The translations under genes were made by a program, and so were the position numbers. A stretch of DNA of 64,000 nt. It comes from CAIWHR01 sp963811685. GTDB taxonomy: Bacteria > Pseudomonadota > Gammaproteobacteria > Burkholderiales > Casimicrobiaceae. The stretch lies in assembly GCA_963811685.1 (NCBI GenBank), contig CAWESK010000009.1, positions 158,283 through 222,282 on the forward strand, written 5' to 3'. Numbering within the stretch: the first letter of the stretch is position 1; each line of letters starts with the position of its first letter. The notes beneath the pieces were generated by a model. It ran no database searches, was not told the origin of the DNA, and was given only the letters and a program-made list of their open reading frames with translations. Below, in pieces: positions 1 through 8,696 of this stretch.

Positions 1-1
1 G

Positions 2-124
2 CCGCAAACGCTCACGCTCGACGGCGCATCGGTGACCGGCCTCATCGACGTCAACGGCGACGGCCGCCTCGACCTGGTGCTTGTGACGCCGACGGGATTC
101 GCAGTCCTGCTCGGAGCTCGCTAG
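2..124 (+). CDS. C-terminal end of an FG-GAP/VCBS-repeat protein (partial)
   Basis: This is the tail of a gene that begins before the window. The 40 visible residues end at a TAG and contain the run LIDVNGDGRLDLVL, the calcium-binding D-x-N-G-D-G-x-x-D signature of FG-GAP/VCBS beta-propeller repeats. Such proteins are usually secreted or surface exposed. Nothing can be said about the rest of the protein. The next gene starts about 40 bases downstream on the same strand and is also a secreted repeat protein, so the two may belong to one extracellular-protein locus. Confidence 0.6.
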   Translation, partial: PQTLTLDGASVTGLIDVNGDGRLDLVLVTPTGFAVLLGAR

Positions 125-167
125 AACAGCTCGATCGCTTTTCAGTCGGATGTGCCAGGACGCAGAC

Positions 168-2096
168 ATGAGCATTCGCGTTGCCAATCGAATCTTCTCC
201 ACGATCGGGCTCGCAGCCGCGCTCCTGCTTGAGGGTTGTGGGGGTGGCGGATCCTCGGGAACGGCTCCGCAGCCTCCGCCGGGCTCGCTCGACCCGAGTT
301 TCGGCAACGCCGGCACGGTCCTCAATTCGAAACCTTCCGTCGCAGGTGGCATTGCGTTGCAGCCCGACTGGCAAGATCGTCGTCGCCGCGGGCGAATGGC
401 TGATTCGGTACGATCGTGATGGAGTTCTGGACGCGACATTCGGCACTGGAGGACTTGCCAGCGCGGCGCCGGAAGGCAATGGATTCGTCGCCGGGAGTGT
501 TTCGTTGCAGCTAGACGGCAAGATCGTCGCGTCGGGAATTTTCACAGGTCCTGGCGGGGCTTTCCACTGCACCCTGGCGCGATACTCGATCGACGGTGCG
601 ATCGACCGCACGTTTGGGAACGGAGGATTTGTCGTGTGGGATCGCACGGCTACCCCAGCAACTGCGCGGGCCTCGCGATACAGGTAGATGGCGGCATCAT
701 CGTGGGCATCAACGTTGAAGCTCTTCCCTGCGGGGCGGCTCGACCGCGAGATTCCATGTCGACGGAACCCTCGACATGACGTTTGGTGCCAACGGAGTTG
801 CCTTCGGCGGCGGGACGATCGCCATTCAGCCGGACGGAAAGATTCTTTCTGCATCGGTTTTTCGTGGCCATGGCTTGAACCAATGCACGGTGACGCGAGT
901 GGATGCAGGCGGCGTCACGGACACCGCATTCGGCGATGGCGGCCGCGTAGCATGGACGGGACCGTTCGATGAGCAGGCCCCGCTCGCCTGCGCCTTGGCA
1001 CGTCAGCCCGACGGCAAGATCGTCGTCTTGAACGAGGGCAGCGTGGCGCGGTTCCTCGAGACCGGGGCGCCCGATTCCCGATTTGGCAACGACGGTGTCG
1101 TGACCGGCTTGCCTGGCGTCGCGCTTGCCGTGCAATCGAACGGCAAGATTGTAGTCGTCGGAGGCGACGGCAACAGCTATCCACAGAAAGGCTTCGCGTT
1201 GTGGCGGCTTGGTACGAGTGGAGAGCCCGACTCCGAGTTCGGCAACTCCGGCACCGTCGTCACGCCGCTGCTGGGCGACGGAGACGCCGTCAACCTTGCG
1301 ATTCAGCCGGACGGCCGGATTATTGCTTCGGGATCGACTGCCCCTCCCGGCGGAGCGCCTGGAACCCGGCAGGCTCGATGGCAGTATCGTCGTCGGCATT
1401 CAGACTGAAATCAATCCCGTAACGAGCGGTACTATCGTGAGATTCCGATCCGACGGAACACTCGATGGCACGTTTGGTTCTGCAGGTGGTGCGTTCCGCG
1501 GCGGGGCTATCGCCATTCAACCGGATGGGAAGATTCTCGCAGCATCGAAGTCTCGCAACGACGGCCCGATCCAGTGCTCGGTGGCGCGCCTCGAAGCAAG
1601 CGGCGCATTGGATACCAGCTTCGGCGATGACGGCCGCGTGACATGGAAAGGGCCGTTCGACGAAACGGCTCCTTTCGTCTGTGCGTTGGCAATTCAGCCC
1701 GACGGCAAGTTCATCGTCGTGAATGGGGGCAGCATCGCTCGATTCCTCGGGAATGGTGCGTCGGACTCCAATTTCGGCAATGACGGACTGGTGACTGGAG
1801 TCACCGGTATTGCGCTTGGCTTGCAATCGAACGGGAAGATTGTGATTGCGGGCGGCGACTACTCGAATCCAGCGAGTCCTGTCTTTGCCTTAACGAGGCT
1901 TGGCTCGGATGGAGAGCTAGATTCGGGGTTCGGTAACCTCGGGACCGTCCTCACGCCGTTGCTTGGTGCGGGCCAAGCTCTTGACTTGGCGATTCAGCCG
2001 GATGGACGGATCATTGCTTCAGGATCGACACGGCCTGCTGGAAAACCCATTGGCCCCCCGTGGGAGGCGGCGTTGGCACGCTATTTCGGAGATTAG
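168..2096 (+). pseudogene. Delta-60 repeat lipoprotein, frame-disrupted, with two tandem homologous halves
   Basis: The start is the ATG at 168, seven bases after an AGGA. It opens a lipoprotein signal (residues 1-24, lipobox LLLEGC followed by a Gly/Ser-rich linker). The rest is built of delta-60 repeats, recognisable by SLDPSFG, LDATFG and IQPDGKI motifs, a beta-propeller-like fold found in secreted proteins of unknown function. The frame is broken several times. An extra T sits near 370 (GACTGGC where GACGGC is expected). Single-base losses lie near 655 and near 720. At about 1350-1375 the frame changes again and homologous sequence restarts. Residues encoded by about 745-1340 and 1445-2040 are clear copies of each other. 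The last stretch ends normally with TAG at 2094. It is either a real pseudogene made by duplication and deletion, or an intact gene scarred by assembly errors. Confidence 0.7.
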
Positions 2097-2151
2097 CGTC
2101 ACTATCCTTGCCAGACCCCAACGGGGAAGCCGCAATCCTGTTTGGCGCGTG

Positions 2152-3825
2152 TCAGAACAATCCGACGACCTTGCCGTCGTCGGTCAGGTCGATCTTCGCC
2201 GCCGACGGCTCCTTCGGCAGCCCGGGCATCGTCATCACGTCGCCGCACACCATGACGACGAACTCCGCGCCGGCGGCGAGCCGCACTTCGCGGATATTGA
2301 CCACGTGCCCGGACGGTGCGCCCCGCAGCAGCGGATCCGTCGAGAACGAATACTGGGTCTTCGCGACGCAGACGGGATAGTGCCCGTACCCCTCGGTCTG
2401 CAGCTTCTTGATCTGCGCGCGCACCTTGCTGTCGGCGGTCACCTCGGAGGCACCGTAGATCGTCCGCGCGACCTTGCCCATCTTGTCCCACAGCGTGTCG
2501 TCGTCGTCGTAGACGAGCCGAAAATCCGCGGGAATGCGCTCGATCACGTCGACGACGGCCCGGGCAAGGGCCTCGGCGCCGGCGCCGCCATCGGCCCAGT
2601 GCTTCGCAACGACGACCGGCGCGTCGTGATGCGCGATCTTCTTCTTGAGAAGCGCGATCTCGGCTTCGGTATCGGAAGAAAAATGGTTGATCGCGACCAC
2701 GCACGGCAACCCGTAATGGTTGCGCACGTTGTTCATGTGCCGCTCCAGGTTCGCGATTCCCTTTTCCAGCGCCGGCAGGTCCTCCTTCGTGAGCTCCTTC
2801 AAATCGGCGCCGCCGTGGAACTTGAGCGCGCGCATCGTCGCCACCAGCACCGTGACGTCCGGCCGCAGCCCGGACTTGCGGCATTTGATGTTGATGAACT
2901 TCTCGGCGCCCAAGTCGGCACCGAAGCCCGCCTCGGTGACGACGTAATCGGCGAGCTTCAGCGCCGCCTTGGTGGCAATCACCGAATTGCAGCCGTGCGC
3001 GATGTTGCCGAACGGGCCGCCATGGATGAACGCAGGATTGTTCTCCAGCGTCTGCACGAGATTGGGCTGCAGCGCGTCCTTCAGGAGCACCGTCATCGCG
3101 CCCTCGGCGTCGAGGTCGCCCGCATGGACGGGCTTCTGGTCGCGCGTGTACCCCACGACGATCTTCGCGAACCGCGCCTTCAGGTCGGCGAGCGACTCCG
3201 CGAGGCAGAAGATCGCCATCACCTCGGAGGCGACGACGATGTCGAAGCCATCCTGCCGCGGGAAGCCGTTCGCGGGACCGCCGAGCGCAATCGTGATGTC
3301 GCGCAGCGCGCGGTCGTTCATGTCGACGACGCGTTTCCACGTGATGCGCCGCACATCGATGCCGAGCGCGTTGCCGTGGTGGATGTGGTTGTCGATGAGC
3401 GCGGCGAGCAGGTTGTTCGCGACGCCGATCGCGTGGAAGTCGCCGGTGAAGTGCAGGTTGATGTCCTCCATCGGCACCACCTGCGCGAAGCCGCCGCCCG
3501 CCGCGCCGCCCTTCATCCCGAACACCGGCCCGAGCGAGGGCTCGCGCAGGCAGATCGCCGCTTTCTTGCCGATGCGATTCAGCGCATCACCGAGGCCTAC
3601 GGTGGTCGTCGTCTTCCCCTCGCCGGCGGGCGTGGGACTGATCGCCGAGACGAGGATCAGCTTTCCGCTGCGCCCGCTGGCGTGGCGCGCAAGCCACTCG
3701 AGCGATACCTTCGCTTTCGTGCGCCCGTAAGGCACGAGCGCATCTTCGGGAATCCCGAGCCGCGCGGCGATTTCGCCGATCGGTTTCAGCTTGGCCCGCT
3801 GCGCGATCTCGATGTCGGTTTGCAT
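2152..3825 (-). CDS. fhs: Formate--tetrahydrofolate ligase
   Basis: ATP-dependent formyl-THF synthetase, joining formate to tetrahydrofolate to make 10-formyl-THF in cytosolic one-carbon metabolism. The 557-residue length is normal for the family. The nucleotide-binding segment PTPAGEGKTTTT is at residues 64-75, and the family motifs GGAAGGG and LTGDFHAI follow. It is the last gene of a minus-strand run: the SDR gene stops 8 bases before its ATG, and the SRPBCC, glycosylase, ubiA and epimerase genes lie further upstream. It faces the delta-60 lipoprotein gene convergently. No frame problem is visible. Confidence 0.97.
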   Translation of the reverse strand: MQTDIEIAQRAKLKPIGEIAARLGIPEDALVPYGRTKAKVSLEWLARHASGRSGKLILVSAISPTPAGEGKTTTTVGLGDALNRIGKKAAICLREPSLGPVFGMKGGAAGGGFAQVVPMEDINLHFTGDFHAIGVANNLLAALIDNHIHHGNALGIDVRRITWKRVVDMNDRALRDITIALGGPANGFPRQDGFDIVVASEVMAIFCLAESLADLKARFAKIVVGYTRDQKPVHAGDLDAEGAMTVLLKDALQPNLVQTLENNPAFIHGGPFGNIAHGCNSVIATKAALKLADYVVTEAGFGADLGAEKFINIKCRKSGLRPDVTVLVATMRALKFHGGADLKELTKEDLPALEKGIANLERHMNNVRNHYGLPCVVAINHFSSDTEAEIALLKKKIAHHDAPVVVAKHWADGGAGAEALARAVVDVIERIPADFRLVYDDDDTLWDKMGKVARTIYGASEVTADSKVRAQIKKLQTEGYGHYPVCVAKTQYSFSTDPLLRGAPSGHVVNIREVRLAAGAEFVVMVCGDVMTMPGLPKEPSAAKIDLTDDGKVVGLF

Positions 3826-3833
3826 TGTGTCTT

Positions 3834-4619
3834 TCAGATGACGGGGTTGGCCCCGCCGTCCATCGGGACGATGGCGCCCGTCACATAGCTCGCCTCGTCG
3901 GACGCGAGGAACAGCACGACGCGAGCGACTTCCTCCGGCGTGCCGGCGCGGCCGAGCGGAATCCTCGCCTCGCTGCGCTTCAGGAGCTCGGCTTCGGCGA
4001 GGCCGGTCATCTTCGATTCGACCGCGAGACCTTCCTGCACGCGGCCCGTCATCGTGATGCCGGGGTTGATGGCATTGATCCGGATCCCTTTCGGGCCGAA
4101 CGCCGCGGCGAGGCCGGTCGTCGCGAGCATCAGCGCCGCGTTCGCCGCGCCGCCGGGCAAATGGACCGGATTCGCGACCTTGCCGCCGCTGCCGATGACA
4201 TTGACGATCGCGCCGCGGCCGCGCGTGACCATCCGCTTCAGCGCGGCGCCGAGCGGATGGATGTAGCTGAAGTACTTCGCATCCATCGCGGCGTGCCAGG
4301 AGGAGGCGTCGAGATCCGCCGGCGCATACCGGCGGGCAGCGCCGGCCGAGTTCACGAGAATGTCGATGGGTCCGACGTCGCGCTCGGCTTCGGCAATCAT
4401 CGTCTCCGCGTCCTCAGCGCGGACGAGATCGGCGGCGATCGCCGTCGGCGCATGGTGCGTGGCCGGGAATCGCGCCAACGCGGCATCGAGATTGGCCGCG
4501 CTGCGCGATACGAGCACCACCTTCGCGCCTTCGCGGGCGAACGCTTCCGCGCACGCGTAGCCGATGCCCTTGCTCGCGCCCGTGACGACGACGACCTTGT
4601 CGGTGAGCTTCAGGTCCAT
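3834..4619 (-). CDS. SDR-family oxidoreductase lacking the usual Tyr/Lys pair
   Basis: A 261-residue short-chain dehydrogenase/reductase fold. The cofactor motif TGASKGIG (residues 13-20), the NSAGA motif near residue 90 and the C-terminal YVTGAIVPMDGG are all present. In the segment that normally reads Y-x-x-x-K the protein has HLPGGAANAALM, so the catalytic Tyr and Lys appear to be replaced by Gly and Asn. Activity as an ordinary NAD(P)-dependent reductase is therefore uncertain, although the cofactor site is intact. The gene starts four bases after the SRPBCC gene and ends eight bases before fhs, so all three are probably co-transcribed. The substrate cannot be told. Confidence 0.88.
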   Translation of the reverse strand: MDLKLTDKVVVVTGASKGIGYACAEAFAREGAKVVLVSRSAANLDAALARFPATHHAPTAIAADLVRAEDAETMIAEAERDVGPIDILVNSAGAARRYAPADLDASSWHAAMDAKYFSYIHPLGAALKRMVTRGRGAIVNVIGSGGKVANPVHLPGGAANAALMLATTGLAAAFGPKGIRINAINPGITMTGRVQEGLAVESKMTGLAEAELLKRSEARIPLGRAGTPEEVARVVLFLASDEASYVTGAIVPMDGGANPVI

Positions 4620-4623
4620 CGTG

Positions 4624-5154
4624 TCACTTCGCCGCGAAGCGTTTCTCGAGGTTCGCCATCACCGCGGGCCACGCGGCGGCGAAATACGCCTTGTTCTTCG
4701 CCCATTCCTCGCCGTCTCCGTAGCCGAAATTGCGCAGCGTGACCTCCGTCTTGTTGCCGGGAAGCGGCTTGAAATCGAGATAGACGAGCGTGCGCAGCGG
4801 CCGGATGGTCGGGATCGTCGGCGGCGCGTTCCACTCGAACACGAGCTGCTCCATCGGCCGCACGCTGTGCACCTTGCAGCCTTCGCAGCCGCGCGAGCCC
4901 TCCGGCTGGGTGAGTCCGAACCACAGCTCGAACGCGCCGCCCGGAACCGGCTCGACCTTGACCGCCTTGGGCGCGAAGAAACTCTCGATGCCGTCGGTCG
5001 TGGTCCACGCCTTCCAGACTTCCGCCACCGGCGCGTCGATCGTCTTGGTGACGACGATGTCGGGCGCCAGCGCTTGCGCGGACGCGACGGACTGGGCGAG
5101 CGCGAACGCCGCCCCGATGACTCCATTGATGAATCCCGCACGAAGAACGATCAC
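4624..5154 (-). CDS. Exported SRPBCC (START/Bet v1-like) protein
   Basis: The protein is 176 residues from a GTG start at 5154, chosen because a GGGAG sits eight bases upstream and because it gives a clean signal peptide (residues 1-26, ending SVASAQA). The mature part has the SRPBCC/AHSA1-like pattern: VVTKTIDAPVAEVWKAWT at the start, GGAFELWF in the middle and a closing helix with WPAVMANLEKRF. These folds are hydrophobic-ligand-binding cups. The ligand is unknown. A periplasmic location is unusual for the family but is what the signal predicts. The gene precedes the SDR gene by four bases. Confidence 0.8.
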   Translation of the reverse strand: MIVLRAGFINGVIGAAFALAQSVASAQALAPDIVVTKTIDAPVAEVWKAWTTTDGIESFFAPKAVKVEPVPGGAFELWFGLTQPEGSRGCEGCKVHSVRPMEQLVFEWNAPPTIPTIRPLRTLVYLDFKPLPGNKTEVTLRNFGYGDGEEWAKNKAYFAAAWPAVMANLEKRFAAK

Positions 5155-5249
5155 GTCGCTCACTCCCGATGGCGCGAAGCGCGCATCGTAGCGCAGGAGG
5201 ACCGGGCCGTCACGGCTTTCGACGCCGCAGGCACCTGGCGGCGGACGCG

Positions 5250-5741
5250 CTAGCGCAGGAAGTCGCCGATTGCGCGCCACGCCGCGAGCTTCTCCGCGAA
5301 CGGCCGCGTGTACGCCGGCGACGATGACGGCAGTACCAGGGTCTCGTAGCCCGACGCGCGCCACGCCGCTTCCGCGCGCCCCGCGGTCTTGCCGTTGAAG
5401 CAGACCAGCGCGAGGCCGCCGGCCACGCGCCGCACACGCTCGATCTCGCCACGCTCGGCGTTTCGAATCGCGCCGTCGAGGCTGCCGCGGCGCTCGCACG
5501 CGACGATGACGTCCCACAAGCCGACGGCACGTGCGCGCAACGTGGTGAGCCGCCGGCGGTACGGCATGTCCACCAGCGCCGCGCCAAGCACCTCGCCCAT
5601 GAGCGGCCAGAAGTGATTGCGCGGGTGCGCGTAATACTGCTGCGCGGCGAGCGACGCCTCGCCCGGAAAGCTGCCGAGGATCAGCACGCGCGTGCCGCGC
5701 GCGATCACGGGCGGCAGGCCGAGCTTGCGGCCCGCGGTCAC
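5250..5741 (-). CDS. DNA-deoxyinosine (hypoxanthine) glycosylase, uracil-DNA glycosylase superfamily
   Basis: A 163-residue protein of the uracil-DNA-glycosylase fold. The motif ILGSFPGEASLAAQQYYAHP near residues 21-40 followed by NHFWPLM matches the family that removes deaminated purines (deoxyinosine) from DNA. A second motif VLPSSSPAYT lies near the C-terminus. The start is GTG at 5741, which overlaps the ubiA stop by four bases (GTGA) and suggests translational coupling. Its link with ubiA is probably only positional. Some related sequences are annotated as mismatch-specific uracil glycosylase, so the exact substrate is inferred. Confidence 0.82.
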   Translation of the reverse strand: MTAGRKLGLPPVIARGTRVLILGSFPGEASLAAQQYYAHPRNHFWPLMGEVLGAALVDMPYRRRLTTLRARAVGLWDVIVACERRGSLDGAIRNAERGEIERVRRVAGGLALVCFNGKTAGRAEAAWRASGYETLVLPSSSPAYTRPFAEKLAAWRAIGDFLR

Positions 5742-6691
5742 AACCCGTTGGGCCAGGCGCCCGCGCGCACCGCGAAATCGGCCGCGACCCCGGCGAACAC
5801 GGCGAGACCGAACCAGTGATTGCTGCGGAACGCGCGAAAGCAGCGATCGCGGTCGCGCATTCGGATGAGGTGGAACTGCCAGAGCGCGCCGACGAAGGCG
5901 ACGACGAGCCCGCCGTAGTAGACGGGACCGGCGGCCCAGTAGTGCCCGACCGCGGCCATGCCGGAGAGATAGGCCAGCAGGCAGACCATCACCACCGTCA
6001 CGTCGAGCCGACCGAAGAAAAGCGCCGACGTCTTGAGGCCGAGCCTGCGGTCGTCGTCGCGGTCGACCATCGCATACTCGGTGTCGTAGGCCATCACCCA
6101 CAGCGCGTTGAGTCCCAGGAGCCACCAGCCGAGCGGCGCCACCGCTTCCCAGACCGCCGCGTACGCCATCGGGATCCCGAACGAGAACGCGATGCCGAGC
6201 ACCGCCTGCGGAAGCGCGAAGAAACGCTTGGTGAAGGGGTAGACCAGGGTAATGGCGATCGCCGGCAGCGACAGCAGGATCGTCTTCTCGTTGGTGGCGA
6301 GCACGAGCACGAACGCGCAGGCGAACAGGGCCGCGGCGACGGCGAGCGCCTCCCACGGCGGGATCTCGCCGGCGGCAAGCGGCCGCTGCGCCGTCCGTTT
6401 CACGTGAGCATCGAACTTGCGATCCGCCCAGTCGTTGAACGCGCAGCCCGCAGAGCGCGTCAGCAGCGTGCCCATGACGAAGATCAGCAGAAGGTGCAAC
6501 GGCGGCCTGCCCATCGCCGCGATCCAAAGCGCGGTCATCGTCGGCCACAGCAGCAGCAGCGTGCCGATCGGCTTGTCGAGACGAATCAGCCGCTCGTAGA
6601 CGTCGAGCCTGGCCTTCAGCTTCTCCTCGCGCGTTCGCGGCGGGGAGAGCGCGGGCGCGGGTGATGCCTCGGCGTCGGGGATTTCGCTCAC
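5738..6691 (-). CDS. ubiA: 4-hydroxybenzoate polyprenyltransferase
   Basis: Integral-membrane prenyltransferase that attaches the polyprenyl tail to 4-hydroxybenzoate in ubiquinone biosynthesis. It is 317 residues with about eight or nine membrane segments. The first Asp-rich site, NDWADRKFDAHV, is at residues 86-97, and the second, YDTEYAMVDRDDD, lies in the later half; both bind the Mg-diphosphate. The GTG start at 6691 overlaps the upstream epimerase stop by four bases, and the stop overlaps the glycosylase start by four bases, so three genes are chained by GTGA overlaps. The first 20 residues are Ala/Pro-rich and variable. Confidence 0.96.
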   Translation of the reverse strand: MSEIPDAEASPAPALSPPRTREEKLKARLDVYERLIRLDKPIGTLLLLWPTMTALWIAAMGRPPLHLLLIFVMGTLLTRSAGCAFNDWADRKFDAHVKRTAQRPLAAGEIPPWEALAVAAALFACAFVLVLATNEKTILLSLPAIAITLVYPFTKRFFALPQAVLGIAFSFGIPMAYAAVWEAVAPLGWWLLGLNALWVMAYDTEYAMVDRDDDRRLGLKTSALFFGRLDVTVVMVCLLAYLSGMAAVGHYWAAGPVYYGGLVVAFVGALWQFHLIRMRDRDRCFRAFRSNHWFGLAVFAGVAADFAVRAGAWPNGL

Positions 6692-7590
6692 AACGGAAGC
6701 GCAAGCTGTTTTTTCAGGTCGCGCGGCGCGACGGCGTCGAGCAGATGCTGCGGCGTCGGGTAGCGCAGGCGCACCCGCAGCTCGTTCTTCATCCGCGCAT
6801 TCACGAGCCGTCGTGATTCGCTCATGAACGACAGCAGCATCGGCGCGATCCTCTGCTCGGCTTCCTCCCACGACACCCGCGGCGGCCGCGGCAGATGGAA
6901 CGCGTCGGCAACGGCATCGAACCAGCTGCCCATCTTCATCTCGGCATCGTCGGTGACGTTGTACGCGCGGTTGGACTGCCCGCGAAACAGCGCGGCGACG
7001 ATCGCGTGCGCCAGGTCCGACGCGTGGACGTGGTTCGTGAACACGTCTTCGCTCGGCGCGAGCACCGGCGTCCCCTGGCGGATGCGGTCCAGCGGCAGGC
7101 GCGTCTCGGTGTAGATTCCGGGCACCCGGAGGATCGCCAGGCGGACGCCGTGATGCGCCGCCCATGCGCGCAGACGATCCTCGGCCGCCACCCGCCGGCG
7201 CGCGCGCGGCGACTGGGCGCGTCGCGGCCGCGTTTCCGCGATGCGCGCGCCCGCGCAATCTCCGTAGACGCCGGACGTGGAAACGTACACGAATCGCTGT
7301 GGTATGCTTCGCGCCCGCGTCAGAGCCGCGAGCAGCTTTTGCGTGCGCGGATCGTCGCGGCCTTCGGAGGGCGGCGGCGCGAAATGCAGCACCGCGAACG
7401 GCGCCGCCCGCAAGCGGCCCAGCGTCGCGAAGTGGTCGAGGTCGCCGACGATGGGGACGATGCCTTGGGAGCGCAGGCGGGGAATGTCCTCGGTGCGGCG
7501 CGTGAGACCGTAGAGTCGGACCTTCGGATGGAGCAGGCCGGCGGTGCGCAGTGCGACATCGCCGCAGCCAATCAACAGTACCCGGATCAC
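6688..7590 (-). CDS. NAD-dependent epimerase/dehydratase-family protein (extended SDR)
   Basis: A 300-residue Rossmann protein. It opens VIRVLLIGCGDVALR, a glycine-rich dinucleotide site, and continues with YVSTSGVYG, the usual active-site strand of extended SDRs. The start is a GTG at 7590 with AAAGG upstream. It is first in a GTGA-coupled chain with ubiA and the DNA glycosylase. Proteins of this kind next to ubiA are common in betaproteobacteria, but the substrate is unknown. The reductase at 7652 is divergent, leaving 61 bases that must carry both promoters. Confidence 0.8.
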   Translation of the reverse strand: MIRVLLIGCGDVALRTAGLLHPKVRLYGLTRRTEDIPRLRSQGIVPIVGDLDHFATLGRLRAAPFAVLHFAPPPSEGRDDPRTQKLLAALTRARSIPQRFVYVSTSGVYGDCAGARIAETRPRRAQSPRARRRVAAEDRLRAWAAHHGVRLAILRVPGIYTETRLPLDRIRQGTPVLAPSEDVFTNHVHASDLAHAIVAALFRGQSNRAYNVTDDAEMKMGSWFDAVADAFHLPRPPRVSWEEAEQRIAPMLLSFMSESRRLVNARMKNELRVRLRYPTPQHLLDAVAPRDLKKQLALPL

Positions 7591-7651
7591 GCGCGCCTTT
7601 CGTTTCGCGCGGCGCCCGCGCCGCGCGCCAGAGCCCTCGATCGACCTGCCG

Positions 7652-8677
7652 ATGCCGCACCAGATTACCATAACGCCCAGCGGGCATTCGTTCGTCTGCG
7701 AGGACGGCGACACCGTGCTCGCGGCGGCGATGGCCGCCGACCTCATGCTTCCTTACGGCTGCCGCAACGGCGCCTGCGGAACGTGCAAGGGAAAGATCGT
7801 CGAAGGTCGCGTGGACTACGGCCCGTACCAGGCGGGCACGCTCACCGACGACGAGAAACGGGCGGGACAGGCGCTGTTCTGCTGCGCGCAGCCCGAGACC
7901 GACCTCGTGATCGAGGTGCGCGAAGTGCGGCGCGCGGGCGACATCCGCATCCGCAAGCTGCCGTGCCGCGTCGAGACGATCGACAAGCCGGCGCCCGACG
8001 TCGCCATCGTGAAGCTCAAGCTGCCGGCGAACGAGCGGCTCCAGTATCTCGCCGGCCAGTACGTCGATCTCCTGCTGAAGGACAACCGCCGCCGCAGCTT
8101 TTCTCTCGCCACGCCGCCGCACGACGATGCGCTGCTCGAGCTCCACGTGCGCCACGTGCCGGACGGACTCTTCTCCGACCAGCTCTTCAACGAATTCAAG
8201 GGCCGCGAAATCCTGCGCTTCGAAGGCCCGCTCGGGACGTTCTTCCTGCGCGAGGAGTCCGACAAGCCGATCATCTTCGTCGCCGGCGGGACCGGATTCG
8301 CGCCGATCAAGGCGGTGATCGAGCACGCGCTCCATCACCATATCGACCAGCATCGGCCGATCGTGCTGTACTGGGGCGTGCGCGCGAAGCGCGATCTCTA
8401 TCTACCCGACCTGCCGGCGAAATGGCAGCGCGAGAGCGCCAACTTCACGTTCATTCCGGTGCTGTCCGATCCCGCGCCCGACGACGCGTGGCCGGGGCGC
8501 ACCGGCTTCGTCCATCAGGCGGTGCTCGACGACTTCGCCGATCTCTCGGGCTATCAGGTCTATGCTTGCGGCGGCCCCGCGATGATCGATATCGCGCGCA
8601 AGACGTTCACCGAAGCGCGCCACCTGCCGACGGATGCGTTTTTCGCCGACAGCTTCACCTACGCGCCGGCGAAATAA
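7652..8677 (+). CDS. 2Fe-2S ferredoxin/FNR-type oxidoreductase (CDP-6-deoxy-delta-3,4-glucoseen reductase-like)
   Basis: A 341-residue two-part electron-transfer protein. Residues 1-90 are a plant-type ferredoxin with the ligand pattern CRNGACGTCKG plus a later FCC. Residues 100-341 are a ferredoxin-NADP reductase module: RRSFSLAT for FAD binding, VAGGTGFAPIKA for NAD(P)H binding and YACGGPAMI near the end. It moves electrons from NAD(P)H through FAD to the iron-sulfur centre and on to an unseen partner. The usual database name comes from the deoxysugar enzyme, but no deoxysugar genes are present here, so an oxygenase or other partner is possible. The start was chosen at the ATG that directly begins the ferredoxin domain. 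Confidence 0.88.
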   Translation: MPHQITITPSGHSFVCEDGDTVLAAAMAADLMLPYGCRNGACGTCKGKIVEGRVDYGPYQAGTLTDDEKRAGQALFCCAQPETDLVIEVREVRRAGDIRIRKLPCRVETIDKPAPDVAIVKLKLPANERLQYLAGQYVDLLLKDNRRRSFSLATPPHDDALLELHVRHVPDGLFSDQLFNEFKGREILRFEGPLGTFFLREESDKPIIFVAGGTGFAPIKAVIEHALHHHIDQHRPIVLYWGVRAKRDLYLPDLPAKWQRESANFTFIPVLSDPAPDDAWPGRTGFVHQAVLDDFADLSGYQVYACGGPAMIDIARKTFTEARHLPTDAFFADSFTYAPAK

Positions 8678-8696
8678 CTCGCGCGCGAGCGAGCCG

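Noticed and set aside
1963..3888. A 641-codon plus-strand open frame across fhs
   Set aside because: It lies opposite the intact fhs gene, which has full family motifs, and its own translation shows no domain.
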